Shown here piece after piece: positions 18,018 through 26,912 of a stretch of 36,071 bases of DNA (the first letter of the stretch is position 1; the number at the start of each line of letters is the position of its first letter). The translations under genes were made by a program, and so were the position numbers. The notes beneath the pieces are model-generated. The model searched no databases. It worked only from the letters and a program-made list of their open reading frames with translations, and was not told the origin of the DNA. Source of the DNA: Bacteroidales bacterium (GTDB taxonomy: Bacteria; Bacteroidota; Bacteroidia; Bacteroidales; UBA4181); NCBI GenBank assembly GCA_031265445.1, contig JAISCQ010000052.1:1-36071 (forward strand), read 5' to 3'.

Positions 18018-20114
18018 ATGAGTAGAGATTTAAAGTATACCAGGAACATTGGTATCATGGCGCACATTGATGCCGGAAAAACAACCACTTCCGAGAGGAT
18101 TTTGTTCTACACAGGAGTCAATTATAAGCTGGGAGAAGTTCATGAAGGCGCCGCAACCATGGACTGGATGGTGCAGGAACAGGAACGGGGTATAACGATT
18201 ACCTCCGCTGCCACCACGTGTAAATGGACATATAACAATCAAGAATATTATATCAACCTGATAGACACCCCGGGACACGTTGACTTTACGGTCGAAGTGG
18301 AACGTTCGTTGCGTATCCTCGACGGTACTGTAGCGTTGTTCTGTGCCGTGGGCGGGGTTGAGCCCCAATCGGAAACCGTATGGCGCCAAGCCGAAAAGTA
18401 CGGTGTTCCGCGTATCGGTTTTGTCAACAAAATGGACCGGAAAGGCGCCGATTTCATTAGCGTTGTCAACCAGATCCGCGAGCGGTTGAAATCGAATCCC
18501 GTTCCGCTCGTGATTCCCATCGGCGCCGAAGACGATTTCGAAGGAATCATTGACCTGATTACGTTTAAAGCCGAATATTGGCGCGACGACAAAGGGAAAC
18601 AGATAGACATACTGGACATTCCGGCTGACATGCTGGAAGAAGCTACCGAAATGCGCAACAAATTGCTCGAATCGGTGGTGGAAACCGATGATGTCCTTAT
18701 GGAGAAGTTCTTTGAAGACCCGGATTCCATCACTGTTGAGGAATTGAAGACCGGGATTCGCAAAGCCGTACTGGCACAAACCATCGTGCCGATGATGTGC
18801 GGTTCGTCGTTCAAGAACAAAGGGGTACAATACCTGTTGGATGCCGTTTCCGCCTATCTGCCCAGCCCGCTGGACAAAGGCAGCCTCACCGGTATCGACC
18901 CCGACACCGAAAAAGAAGTCATACGCAAACCCGACCTGAACGAACCTTTGGCAGCCCTGGCATTCAAGGTAGCTACCGACCCGTATGTAGGCCGTTTGGT
19001 GTTTATCCGCGTATATTCAGGTAAACTCGAAAGCGGTTCGTACGTGCTCAACACGCGTTCGGACAAGAAGGAACGCATCTCGCGTTTGTTCCAGATGCAT
19101 TCCAACAAGCAAAACCCCATTGATGTTTGCGGAGCTGGCGATATTTGTGCGGCTGTCGGTTTGAAAGACCTCCGCACGGGCGATACGTTGTGTTCTCCCG
19201 AAAAACCGATCGTCTTGGAATCGATGACGTTCCCCGATCCCGTAATCGGTGTCGCCGTGGAACCCAAAACCCAGGCCGACATCGACAAGCTGGGTACTGC
19301 CCTGTCGAAGCTGGCCGAAGAAGATCCCACCTTTCAGGTGCGCACCGATCCGGATTCCGGTCAAACCGTGATCAACGGCATGGGCGAGCTTCATCTGGAA
19401 ATCATTATGGACAGGTTACGCCGCGAATTCAAGGTGGAATGTAACCAGGGCAATCCGCAGGTGGCATACAAGGAAGCGATCACAGCTCCGTTCCAGCACC
19501 GCGAACTGTTCAAGAAACAATCGGGCGGCCGCGGCAAGTTTGCCGACATCATTGTCCGCATAGAACCTGCCGACGAAGATTTCGCAGGCTTGCAGTTCGT
19601 CGACGAAGTGAAGGGCGGTAACGTTCCCAAGGAATACATCCCGTCGGTAGAAAAAGGGTTCAAGGAAGCGATGGCAAACGGTGTGTTGGCCGGTTTCCCG
19701 ATGAACAGCATGAAAGTGACCCTGCTCGACGGTTCGTTCCATGCAGTGGACTCCGATTCGCTGTCATTCGAGATCTGCGCCAAGCAAGCATTCCGTACGG
19801 CATGCAAAAGTGCAAAACCCATCCTGCTGGAGCCGATCATGTCCGTAGAAGTGGTAACGCCCGAAGAATATATGGGCGACGTGATCGGCGACTTCAACAA
19901 GCGTCGCGGTCATATCAACGGTATGGAAGAACGTGGCGGCGCACGTGTCATCAAGGCTAAGGTACCCCTTTCGGAAATGTTCGGTTATGTAACCGTGTTG
20001 CGTACCATCACCTCGGGACGTGCAACGTCTACCATGGAGTTCTCGCACTACAGCCCGTTGTCCGACAATATGGCCAAAGATGTGATTGCCCGTGTTAAAG
20101 GCGAATCCAAATAA
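18018..20114 (+). CDS. fusA: Translation elongation factor G
   Basis: EF-G is the GTPase that drives ribosomal translocation and, with RRF, recycling. The 698-residue length is typical. Visible motifs: G1 AHIDAGKTT (about 15-23), G2 [10 protein letters not shown]3 [10 protein letters not shown]4 NKMDR, then domains II-V including GMGELHLEI and the domain IV region with [13 protein letters not shown] and [14 protein letters not shown]. It is a standard cytoplasmic EF-G and lies 33 bases before rpsJ. Confidence 0.98.
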   Translation: MSRDLKYTRNIGIMAHIDAGKTTTSERILFYTGVNYKLGEVHEGAATMDWMVQEQERGITITSAATTCKWTYNNQEYYINLIDTPGHVDFTVEVERSLRILDGTVALFCAVGGVEPQSETVWRQAEKYGVPRIGFVNKMDRKGADFISVVNQIRERLKSNPVPLVIPIGAEDDFEGIIDLITFKAEYWRDDKGKQIDILDIPADMLEEATEMRNKLLESVVETDDVLMEKFFEDPDSITVEELKTGIRKAVLAQTIVPMMCGSSFKNKGVQYLLDAVSAYLPSPLDKGSLTGIDPDTEKEVIRKPDLNEPLAALAFKVATDPYVGRLVFIRVYSGKLESGSYVLNTRSDKKERISRLFQMHSNKQNPIDVCGAGDICAAVGLKDLRTGDTLCSPEKPIVLESMTFPDPVIGVAVEPKTQADIDKLGTALSKLAEEDPTFQVRTDPDSGQTVINGMGELHLEIIMDRLRREFKVECNQGNPQVAYKEAITAPFQHRELFKKQSGGRGKFADIIVRIEPADEDFAGLQFVDEVKGGNVPKEYIPSVEKGFKEAMANGVLAGFPMNSMKVTLLDGSFHAVDSDSLSFEICAKQAFRTACKSAKPILLEPIMSVEVVTPEEYMGDVIGDFNKRRGHINGMEERGGARVIKAKVPLSEMFGYVTVLRTITSGRATSTMEFSHYSPLSDNMAKDVIARVKGESK

Positions 20115-20147
20115 ATAAGATCAGCAAATTTCATTATTATATTCAAT

Positions 20148-20453
20148 ATGAGCCAGAAGATTAGAATTAAACTTAAATCTTACGACCACAACCTCGTGGA
20201 TAAATCGGCTGAAAAAATCGTGAAAACGGTGAAGATGACAGGCGCTTCGGTAAGCGGACCGATTCCACTGCCCACGCACAAGCGTATTTTTACGGTCAAC
20301 CGTTCAACCTTCGTCAACAAGAAGGCAAGGGAACAGTTCGAACTTGGTTCGTTCCAGCGTTTGATGGACATCTACAGTTCGACCCCCAAAACCATCGATG
20401 CGCTGATGAAGCTGGAATTGCCCAGCGGCGTGGAAGTGGAAATCAAAGTGTGA
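20148..20453 (+). CDS. rpsJ: 30S ribosomal protein S10
   Basis: The 101-residue product matches S10 throughout: [25 protein letters not shown], the loop with [17 protein letters not shown], and the C-terminal [12 protein letters not shown]10 is part of the small-subunit head and (as NusE) of antitermination complexes. In most bacteria it opens the S10 operon followed by rplC; here the run ends and hairpins follow directly, so the rest of the operon must lie elsewhere. Confidence 0.97.
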   Translation: MSQKIRIKLKSYDHNLVDKSAEKIVKTVKMTGASVSGPIPLPTHKRIFTVNRSTFVNKKAREQFELGSFQRLMDIYSSTPKTIDALMKLELPSGVEVEIKV

Positions 20454-20459
20454 TGGATA

Positions 20460-20518
20460 ATTCCTGATTTCATCATTGCTTCGCGATGGAATCATCACGA
20501 AGTTTGGAATCAGGGATC
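20460..20518 (+). terminator. Compound stem-loop directly after rpsJ
   Basis: Outer arms ATTCCTGATT (20460-20469) and AATCAGGGAT (20508-20517) pair with one wobble. An inner hairpin, CTTCG-C-GATG / CATC-A-CGAAG (20479-20502), has a GAAT loop. It is the first of three hairpins in the 331-base gap between rpsJ and the Ter operon. Confidence 0.55.
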
Positions 20519-20527
20519 TTTGAATAT

Positions 20528-20575
20528 AAAAACGCCAAAATGCAAATATCAAATGATATTTGTATTTTGGCGTTT
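20528..20575 (+). terminator. Long near-perfect hairpin, likely bidirectional terminator
   Basis: The left arm starts AACGCCAAAATGCAAATA (20531 onward) and the right arm ends TTTGTATTTTGGCGTT (to 20574), pairing over 21 positions with one wobble. It is flanked by AAA before and TTT after. Strong intrinsic terminator candidate separating translation genes from the Ter operon. Confidence 0.75.
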
Positions 20576-20579
20576 CCGT

Positions 20580-20615
20580 AAATCAAGGCTGGTATGCCAG
20601 CTTGGATCTTGATTT
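20580..20615 (+). repeat. Third hairpin after rpsJ
   Basis: AAATCAAG (20580-20587) pairs with CTTGATTT (20608-20615). Inside, GCTGG and CCAGC form a second stem around TATG, with a small TTGGAT bulge. It may be part of the termination region or of a structured leader. Confidence 0.5.
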
Positions 20616-20784
20616 GAAGGAATGTATTTGTTTCGTTCATTCTCAAAAACTTACATTATGAAGAAATATTTTGAAAATATTTTGTAACCTTTGTCAACTT
20701 TTTTCGTATACGCAATATATTATATATATTATATATGTTATAATGCTTTTTAAATACCTTAATACAATTTTAAACGAATAAACC
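20616..20784 (+). promoter_or_regulatory. AT-rich leader of the Ter operon
   Basis: No ORF of note. TAACCTTTG at 20685-20693 resembles the Bacteroidota -7 box with one extra base, and no well-spaced TTG was found. Further on, a run of alternating TA (about 20716-20742, e.g. ATATATTATATATATTATAT) is nearly palindromic and is followed by TATAAT. The operon promoter must lie here or before the hairpins, but the exact site is not clear. Confidence 0.35.
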
Positions 20785-21339
20785 ATGGCAATTAATTTGA
20801 CAAAAGGACAGCGAATAGAAATCGGCTTATCAAAAGTTGGCGTCGGACTGGGATGGGATCCCAATCAAAGTACAGGATTTGACTTTGACTTGGATGCATC
20901 AGCATTTATGTTGGGCGAAAATAAGAAAATACCCCGGGATGAGTTTTTTGTATTTTACAACAATCCCAAATCTCCGGATGGCGCTGTGGAATCATCGGGA
21001 GATGACACAACCGGAGGCAGCAGTGATGGTGATGATGAAACATTGACCGTTAATTTATCTGCCATTGATCCTAAAATACAGGAAATCATATTTACAGTAA
21101 CCATTCATGATTACGAAACCCGTAAACAGAATTTCGGGCAAGTACGCAACTCATTTATACGCATATACAATGCTCAAACCAATGAGGAAATAGCCAAATA
21201 TGAACTTGATGAAGACTTCTCGATAGAAACAGCCGTTGAGTTCGGGCGATTGTACAAAAAAGGGGACGAATGGAAGTTTGAAGCCATGGGTATCGGATAC
21301 AAGGGCGGACTACAGTATTTTGTAGATAAATATGCATAA
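20785..21339 (+). CDS. TerD-family calcium-binding stress protein
   Basis: The 184-residue product matches the TerD/TerE family along its length. It opens MAINLTKGQRIEIGL, has GLGWDP and the acidic core FDFDLDASAFML (about 30-41), a second acidic segment ending DGDDETLTVNLSAIDP (about 80-95), and a C-terminal GRLYKKGDEWKFEAMGIGY. TerD proteins are cytoplasmic beta-sandwiches that bind Ca2+ through these Asp-rich loops; that is family knowledge. It is first of the operon and ends 11 bases before the next gene. Confidence 0.92.
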   Translation: MAINLTKGQRIEIGLSKVGVGLGWDPNQSTGFDFDLDASAFMLGENKKIPRDEFFVFYNNPKSPDGAVESSGDDTTGGSSDGDDETLTVNLSAIDPKIQEIIFTVTIHDYETRKQNFGQVRNSFIRIYNAQTNEEIAKYELDEDFSIETAVEFGRLYKKGDEWKFEAMGIGYKGGLQYFVDKYA

Positions 21340-21350
21340 AAAGAACTGCG

Positions 21351-22007
21351 ATGGCTATCAATTTGAATAAAATTACCCTTGAGAAATCGGGTGATACTCA
21401 TAAGATCAATCTCTCGAAAGACGGGATAGATAAGAACAAGGAAATAGTTATTAACCTGAATTGGGGACAGGAGCAAAAGAAGGGCTTCTTTGCAAAATTA
21501 TTTGCACCCGGTGAAGTCGACTTGGATTTGGGTTGTTTCTTCGAACTGAATGATGGACAGAAATCCGTCATCGACGGTTTGCAGTTTGCTCATGGACAGG
21601 GCGGTACAAAAGACAAGCTGACCCGGCAAGGTTGCTATACCGGTATTCCATGGATCTGGCATACCGGAGACGACCGTTCCGGAGCCGGTTCCGGGGAGAA
21701 TATTTTGGTTAACCCGCAGGGAATATCGGAGTTGAAGCGAATCGTAGTATATTGTTTTATTTACGAGGGGGCTGCCCGTTGGGCCGAAACCAATGGCGTA
21801 GTCACTATAAAAGTTCCCGATAATCCGGACATCGTTGTGGAAATGGGTAAACAGTACAGCGATAAGAAGTTCTGCGCTATTGCCGAAATTATTTTCGGAC
21901 AGGATCATTCCATGACAGTCAAAAAACTGATTTCGTTCCATCCCGACCACGGTTCCTGTGACAAAGCATACAATTGGGGAATGAAATGGTCTGCGGGCAG
22001 TAAATAA
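21351..22007 (+). CDS. TerD-superfamily protein, TerA-like
   Basis: This 218-residue protein has a TerD-like fold signature: an INLNWG strand, VDLDLGCFFEL (about 56-66), HTGDDRSG (about 104-111) and a C-terminal ISFHPDHG. The YIYEG-like segment (FIYEGAARWAETNGVVTIKVP) is what I associate with TerA-type members. It should be cytoplasmic. The acidic loops resemble but do not equal those of the first TerD protein, so the three copies are paralogues, not recent duplicates. A 108-base gap follows, containing a small hairpin (AAGGAT...ATCCTT, 22018-22041) and a degenerate GC-rich repeat. Confidence 0.85.
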   Translation: MAINLNKITLEKSGDTHKINLSKDGIDKNKEIVINLNWGQEQKKGFFAKLFAPGEVDLDLGCFFELNDGQKSVIDGLQFAHGQGGTKDKLTRQGCYTGIPWIWHTGDDRSGAGSGENILVNPQGISELKRIVVYCFIYEGAARWAETNGVVTIKVPDNPDIVVEMGKQYSDKKFCAIAEIIFGQDHSMTVKKLISFHPDHGSCDKAYNWGMKWSAGSK

Positions 22008-22115
22008 TATAATGAGTTAAGGATTTTTACCCTCGATCCTTAAAGGGCGTTGGCCGGAAAGGAGGGCTGGGGATGATCCGAATAAATATAATTAATTTAA
22101 CAAAACAAGGAAATC

Positions 22116-22793
22116 ATGGCAATAAGTTTGAGCAAAGGTCAGAAAATAGACCTTCGGAAAGACACCGGGGAAAAATTAACAAACTTCTGTGTAGGCGTAA
22201 ACTGGGGAGCAATCGTAACCGTCAAGAAAGGCCTGTTCGGCAGCAAAAAGGTTGTTGAAGATGTCGATTTGGATTTGAGTTGTATCATGACCGATAGCGT
22301 TGGGAATAAGGTTGACTACATCTATTCGCCCGATTATAACGGATTCCTGCAACAGAACAATCTGCCGCTTGGCAAGTTGCAAACGAAGGATGGCGCATTA
22401 AGGCATAGCGGCGACGACCGGAAAGGCGATCAGGGTGGCGACGATGGTCTGGACAATGAAATCATTTCCGTCAATCTGGACAAATTAGACAGTTCGGTTG
22501 AAAAAATATTTTTCTTTATCAACATCTATCTGAATCAGGGGCAAAATTTTGACTTTTCGCAGGTTCCGTATGCCAAAATCAGGATGTACGAAGGAACTCC
22601 CACAAAGGTAAACAAGGTATTCTCTCAATTTGATATAGCGACTGATGCTACTTTTGCCAACAAAAGAGCGCTCATTTTGGGAAAATTATATAAAAGGAAC
22701 GGCGACTGGAAATTCGACGCGATCGGGGATCCTACGGACGACAAGGTTTTTCTGCAAACCATCCAAACCATCTTAAATAATTATGCAAAATGA
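22116..22793 (+). CDS. TerD-family protein, third copy
   Basis: The 225-residue product starts MAISLSKGQKIDLRK and has VGVNWGA, VDVDLDLSCIM-type acidic strand (about 48-56), HSGDDRKGDQGGDDGLDNE (about 92-110, unusually Asp-rich) and a LGKLYKRNGDWKFDAIGD ending typical of TerD proteins. A KKGLFGSKK insertion sits before the acidic strand. The stop overlaps the start of the next gene (ATGA), so this protein and the first vWA protein are probably translated together. Confidence 0.9.
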   Translation: MAISLSKGQKIDLRKDTGEKLTNFCVGVNWGAIVTVKKGLFGSKKVVEDVDLDLSCIMTDSVGNKVDYIYSPDYNGFLQQNNLPLGKLQTKDGALRHSGDDRKGDQGGDDGLDNEIISVNLDKLDSSVEKIFFFINIYLNQGQNFDFSQVPYAKIRMYEGTPTKVNKVFSQFDIATDATFANKRALILGKLYKRNGDWKFDAIGDPTDDKVFLQTIQTILNNYAK

Positions 22794-23428
22794 GAAGATT
22801 ACCTGTATACTTAGTATTGGACACATCCGGATCAATGACCGGCGAGCCTATTGAAGCAGTAAAAAATGGAGTGCAGGTACTGGTCTCAAGCCTCCGGCAA
22901 GATCCCTACGCCCTTGAAACTGCGTTTTTAAGCGTGATCACATTCAACAGTGCGGCCAATCAAATTGTTCCGTTAACAGAACTGTCGATGTTCCAGATGC
23001 CCGACATCCAAGCATCCGGAACCACTTCTTTAGGCGATGCATTATCGCTTCTATCCCGGAAAATGGACACGGAAGTAACCAAAACCACCGCCGAACAGAA
23101 AGGCGACTGGAAACCGCTGGTGTTTATCATGACCGACGGCGAACCTACCGATGACTGGAAAAAAGGATTAACCGAGTTTCAAAAACGCAAATTTGGAATG
23201 GTGGTTGCCTGTGCCGCCGGACAAGGCGCCAATACCGGTATCTTGAAACAGATAACCGAAGTGGTTGTACAGTTGGATACGGCTGACAGTGCAACCATCA
23301 AGGCGTTCTTCAAATGGGTTTCCGCATCGGTAAGTACCGGAAGTCAGAAGATAGAAGCAAGCGGCAAAGAAGTGTCCGGGTTGAACGAATTGCCTCCTCC
23401 ACCCCCCGAAGTGAACATAGTTGTATAA
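22790..23428 (+). CDS. TerY-like von Willebrand factor A protein 1
   Basis: The 212-residue protein is one vWA domain. The MIDAS metal site is complete: DTSGSM (residues 11-16), the Thr in SGTTSLGDAL (about 81) and TDGEPTDDW (about 119). TerY-like vWA proteins are cytoplasmic and thought to bind partners via the metal ion. The C terminus is a short linker ending in PPPPPEVNIVV. It overlaps the third TerD gene by four bases and abuts the next vWA gene directly (TAA then ATG). Confidence 0.9.
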   Translation: MRRLPVYLVLDTSGSMTGEPIEAVKNGVQVLVSSLRQDPYALETAFLSVITFNSAANQIVPLTELSMFQMPDIQASGTTSLGDALSLLSRKMDTEVTKTTAEQKGDWKPLVFIMTDGEPTDDWKKGLTEFQKRKFGMVVACAAGQGANTGILKQITEVVVQLDTADSATIKAFFKWVSASVSTGSQKIEASGKEVSGLNELPPPPPEVNIVV

Positions 23429-24064
23429 ATGAGACGGTTACCTGTATATATCCTGATACAAACCTCCGGCGCCATGCGTGGCGAACCCATCGAAGCGATC
23501 AAGGTAGGCTTGGAATCGATGATTGCAAGTCTCCGACAGGACCCGTTCGCATTGGAATCCGTCTACATGAGCATCATAACTTTTAATCTCCACCCCAAAC
23601 AGTTGTTGCACCTGACGGAACTGGAAAACATGCAGATTCCCGAAATACAGCAACCCGAAGCCGGAGGAACGCATTTTGGCGAGGCCCTCGAATTTCTGTG
23701 TAAAAGAGTGGACTCGGAGATTCATCTGAGTACCCCGGAACAGAAAGGCGATTGGATGCCCCTGCTGTTCATTATGGCAGACGGCAGGGCTTCCGACACT
23801 CAATTGTTCCATCAGGCTGTCCCTGAAATCAAACGCCGGCATTTTGGAAGTATCATAGCTTGTAGCGTAGGAGCCAAAACGTGTGTGGAAAATCTGAAAC
23901 AGATCGCAAACCATGTAGTAAGCCTTGATACTGCGGACAGCGCTACTTTCAAACAGTTTTTCAAGTGGGTATCGGCCTCGGTAAGTGTAGGCAACCGGAG
24001 CATCGGCGCAAGCGACGAAGTTTTATTGCCGCCGCCTCCGGCAGAAGTTCATACCGTAATTTAA
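23429..24064 (+). CDS. TerY-like vWA protein 2 with degenerate MIDAS
   Basis: This 211-residue paralogue aligns with the preceding gene from end to end (MRRLPVYI, GEPIEAIK, SLRQDPFALESV, GTHFGEAL, LDTADSATFKQFFKWVSASVS, a PPPPAEVHTVI tail). The metal-site motif DxSxS is replaced by IQTSGAM (residues 10-16): the first Asp is Gln and the third position Ala. The later TDG motif is ADGRASD. It probably cannot bind the metal in the usual way and may act as a structural or decoy partner. It abuts its neighbours closely and is under no visible decay. Confidence 0.88.
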   Translation: MRRLPVYILIQTSGAMRGEPIEAIKVGLESMIASLRQDPFALESVYMSIITFNLHPKQLLHLTELENMQIPEIQQPEAGGTHFGEALEFLCKRVDSEIHLSTPEQKGDWMPLLFIMADGRASDTQLFHQAVPEIKRRHFGSIIACSVGAKTCVENLKQIANHVVSLDTADSATFKQFFKWVSASVSVGNRSIGASDEVLLPPPPAEVHTVI

Positions 24065-24067
24065 GGC

Positions 24068-24325
24068 ATGAAACTGATACTTTATCTCGGAATCAATTTA
24101 TTGATCATCGCTCTTTTCGTATACATCAGGCTTATAGCATACAAAGACAGGTTAAGGGGCGGATACCTGAAAACTTTTATCTTTTTCGATAAGATATTCA
24201 ATCCGGCGCTTCATCTGTTACGGAAATTTTTTAAACCCTTGCAGGTCGGTAATGGTATTGCCGTGGATATGGCGCAAATAGTACTGTTGATATTACTTTT
24301 ATTAATCCTGAAATATACATTATGA
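24068..24325 (+). CDS. Small two-helix membrane protein embedded in the vWA gene set
   Basis: The 85-residue product has two strongly hydrophobic segments: residues about 3-22 (LILYLGINLLIIALFVYIR) and about 67-83 (DMAQIVLLILLLLILKY). A basic/aromatic loop lies between them. It starts three bases after the second vWA gene, and its stop overlaps the third vWA start (ATGA at 24322). This tight nesting argues that it is a real gene. No family is recognised. It could tether the vWA/TerD complex to the membrane where the Ca2+ ATPase resides; that is inference. Confidence 0.75.
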   Translation: MKLILYLGINLLIIALFVYIRLIAYKDRLRGGYLKTFIFFDKIFNPALHLLRKFFKPLQVGNGIAVDMAQIVLLILLLLILKYTL

Positions 24326-25371
24326 GACGTTTACCCATATATTTCCTGATCGACGTTTCCGAATCGATGGTTGGCGAACCGATCGAACAGGTACAGGACG
24401 GAATGGCCGCCATCGTAAAGGAATTACGTACAGATCCTTATGCATTGGAAACAGCTTACCTGTCCATTATCGTCTTTGCCGGGAAAGCCCGGAAACTGAC
24501 GCCATTGGTAGAATTATTCAATTTCTATCCGCCCAGATTGCCCATTGGCGGAGGAACATCGTTGGGAAGCGCGCTTGACTTCCTGATGAACGACATAGAT
24601 TCGTCCATACAGAAAACTACGCTGGAAGAAAAAGGCGACTGGAAACCAATCATATTCCTGTTTACCGATGGCAACCCGACGGATGATTTCGACAGCATAT
24701 TCGAACGGTGGAATCAGAAATACCGTAAAAGCACGAATCTGGTGATCATCTCACTGGGCGACCATACCGACACATCCATACTGGGGCGTATTACCGAAAA
24801 CGTGCTTTTATTAAAAGATACCGATCCCGAATCGTTCAGGAAATTTTTCAAGTGGGTGACCGCATCCATCAAAACAAGCAGTGTAAGCGTCAGTGAAAAC
24901 AACGATGATCAATTACAGTTAGCTCCCATTACCAATGGTTACCTGTCAAAAATTGATCTGGAAAAATTCAAACCCGCTAAAGTCGACGAAAATTTTGCTG
25001 TGATTCTGGCCAAATGCCAGACAACCCAGCGTCCATATCTGATCAAATACCAGAAAAGGGTGGTTCCATCACAGGTGAGCGAATTGTCGATGAATGTGCT
25101 TGAATATAAACTTGTTGGAGCATATCCCGTGGATCAAACCTATTTTGACCTGACCGATCAAAATAAAAACGACAAAACAATCGACAGTTCGTCTCTGGTG
25201 GGTTTCCCTTCGTGTCCGTGCTGTGGCAACCAGTACGGGTTTAGCCATTGCGCCTGCGGGAAGATCCTCTGTACAGGCGACGAAGATGTAACCAAATGCC
25301 CGTGGTGCGGCGTTGAAGCGCATTTCGGGTTCGGCGGCGGAAACATAAACATAACAAGGGCAAGAGGCTGA
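24322..25371 (+). CDS. TerY-like vWA protein 3 with C-terminal zinc-binding (TerY-C type) domain
   Basis: The 349-residue protein has an N-terminal vWA domain (about 1-195) with a complete metal site: DVSESM (11-16), GGTSLGSAL (about 79) and TDGNPTDD (about 118). A linker and second domain follow (about 210-285). The C-terminal module (about 293-335) has CPCCG, CACGKILC and CPWCG, eight Cys positioned to bind two metals. TerY-C metal-binding domains of this kind are described in Ter clusters. The stop is one base before the PP2C gene. Confidence 0.9.
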   Translation: MRRLPIYFLIDVSESMVGEPIEQVQDGMAAIVKELRTDPYALETAYLSIIVFAGKARKLTPLVELFNFYPPRLPIGGGTSLGSALDFLMNDIDSSIQKTTLEEKGDWKPIIFLFTDGNPTDDFDSIFERWNQKYRKSTNLVIISLGDHTDTSILGRITENVLLLKDTDPESFRKFFKWVTASIKTSSVSVSENNDDQLQLAPITNGYLSKIDLEKFKPAKVDENFAVILAKCQTTQRPYLIKYQKRVVPSQVSELSMNVLEYKLVGAYPVDQTYFDLTDQNKNDKTIDSSSLVGFPSCPCCGNQYGFSHCACGKILCTGDEDVTKCPWCGVEAHFGFGGGNINITRARG

Positions 25372-25372
25372 T

Positions 25373-26911
25373 ATGGATTTAAAGAAAATAATTGTCGACG
25401 CCAGTGAAGATCAGATCGAAGACTTCCGTTCAAAAAATCAGCGCCGGATTGAAACATTCATTCTGGATTTATGGGAAAAATATCAGCAAAACCCCGATCC
25501 GGTTGAAATTGATCAGGCTCAGGTTATTGATCTTGCCGACGATGGCGACGACAGGCAGTGCGGCGAATATCAGCCGAATGATCCGGGAAATCCGGATGAA
25601 TTGGGAAATCCGGATGAAATTAACGTAAACGAAACGGAAATGCAAAAACAAGGCGCTTCAGAACGGCCACAATATGATGCAATTGATCTTCAGATAAAAA
25701 GCAGGCATATTGCGCTCCCGAACGGCAAAGTCAATCAGAATTATGACATTCATTTCGATATTGAAAAAATAATTCCGGAAATCAGCGGAATAAAATTTGA
25801 AGGGCTGGATCAGGCGGGATTGCAATTCGTCCCGGAAACAAAAAAAATTACAGGAATGCCTCGGGCTGCGGGCGACTATAAAATAAAAATGTATTGCAGA
25901 CGGCATGACTGGGAAGAGGGAAAACCGACGATCGAACGTGAAATCACGCTCATTATCAATCCCGATCCCCGTTCCCTGTGGGTCGATCTCCCAACGCCCG
26001 AAAATATCGAATATTACAAACCGGATTGCAACAGGGAATTTATCAAGGTTGAAGCGAGTGAAACTGTGGCCGCAAAAGACATGGTTGCAGCCAGTAAGCG
26101 CGGACGTTCGCATGCACACGAAGGAAAACCCCGCGATGATGATTTCATGCTCCATTTCGACGACGGATCGGGATGGTACGTCATGGCTGTTGCCGACGGG
26201 GCGGGATCGGCGCGGTATTCGAGGGAAGGATCGCGCATAGCCTGCCGTACCGCCGTTGATACCTGTATCACGGAAATTACGAACCGCAGAGAAACATTTG
26301 AAAAGCAAATCCGGACATTCAGTAACGTCAGGTCGGAAGAAAACCGCAAACAGGCGGGCGACACGCTCTACCACATTATCGGGACTGCGGCTTTCAAATC
26401 GCATAAAGACATCGAAAAGGAAGCTGTGGACAAAGGCAATCCCGTAAAGGATTATGCAACAACCCTGATCCTTTCGATATGCAAAAAGTTCGATTTTGGC
26501 TGGTTTGTCGGGGCATTCTGGGTCGGCGATGGCGGAATAGGCATCTACATCAAGGAACCTCCTTTCCTTAAAGTGCTGGGTGAAGCGGATGGCGGCGAGT
26601 TTGCAGGGCAAACGCGCTTCCTCACCATGACCGAGATCGTACAGCCCATGGAACTGTACAGGCGTCTGCGGTTCGACATTGTTGATGATTTTACGGCGTT
26701 GATCCTGATGACCGACGGTGTTACCGACCCCAAGTTTGAGACGGACGCTAATTTGAACAGGATTGAAAAATGGCATGATTTCTGGAGTAACCTGTCTCAA
26801 GAAGTTGATTTCTCGGATGATAACGAAAACTCAGCCGAACAGCTTTTGAAATGGCTGGACTTCTGGTCGCCCGGAAATCATGACGACCGCACAATTGCAA
26901 TATTGTTTTGA
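25373..26911 (+). CDS. PP2C-type protein phosphatase with N-terminal Ig-like domain
   Basis: The 512-residue protein should remove phosphate from Ser/Thr. Residues about 1-100 are a helical, then acidic, low-complexity region with a GNPDE duplication. Residues about 105-200 look like a putative Ig (He_PIG) domain: FVPETKKITGMPRAAGDYKI is its typical strand-turn. The phosphatase domain (about 230-512) has ADGAGSARYSREGSRIA, DYATTLILSI, GDGGIGIY, TDGVTDP and NHDDRTIAILF, which supply the acidic metal ligands. It lies between the third vWA protein and the kinase and is the phosphatase of the triad. The kinase start follows the stop after one base. Confidence 0.88.
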   Translation: MDLKKIIVDASEDQIEDFRSKNQRRIETFILDLWEKYQQNPDPVEIDQAQVIDLADDGDDRQCGEYQPNDPGNPDELGNPDEINVNETEMQKQGASERPQYDAIDLQIKSRHIALPNGKVNQNYDIHFDIEKIIPEISGIKFEGLDQAGLQFVPETKKITGMPRAAGDYKIKMYCRRHDWEEGKPTIEREITLIINPDPRSLWVDLPTPENIEYYKPDCNREFIKVEASETVAAKDMVAASKRGRSHAHEGKPRDDDFMLHFDDGSGWYVMAVADGAGSARYSREGSRIACRTAVDTCITEITNRRETFEKQIRTFSNVRSEENRKQAGDTLYHIIGTAAFKSHKDIEKEAVDKGNPVKDYATTLILSICKKFDFGWFVGAFWVGDGGIGIYIKEPPFLKVLGEADGGEFAGQTRFLTMTEIVQPMELYRRLRFDIVDDFTALILMTDGVTDPKFETDANLNRIEKWHDFWSNLSQEVDFSDDNENSAEQLLKWLDFWSPGNHDDRTIAILF

Positions 26912-26912
26912 T

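Noticed and set aside
20716-20742. TA-rich near-palindrome as a replication or partition site
   Set aside because: It is a simple alternating TA run in an AT-rich leader, without iterons or replication genes nearby.
25658-26800. 380-residue reverse-strand ORF opposite the PP2C gene
   Set aside because: Antisense shadow of a conserved phosphatase; its residues show no domain or membrane pattern.
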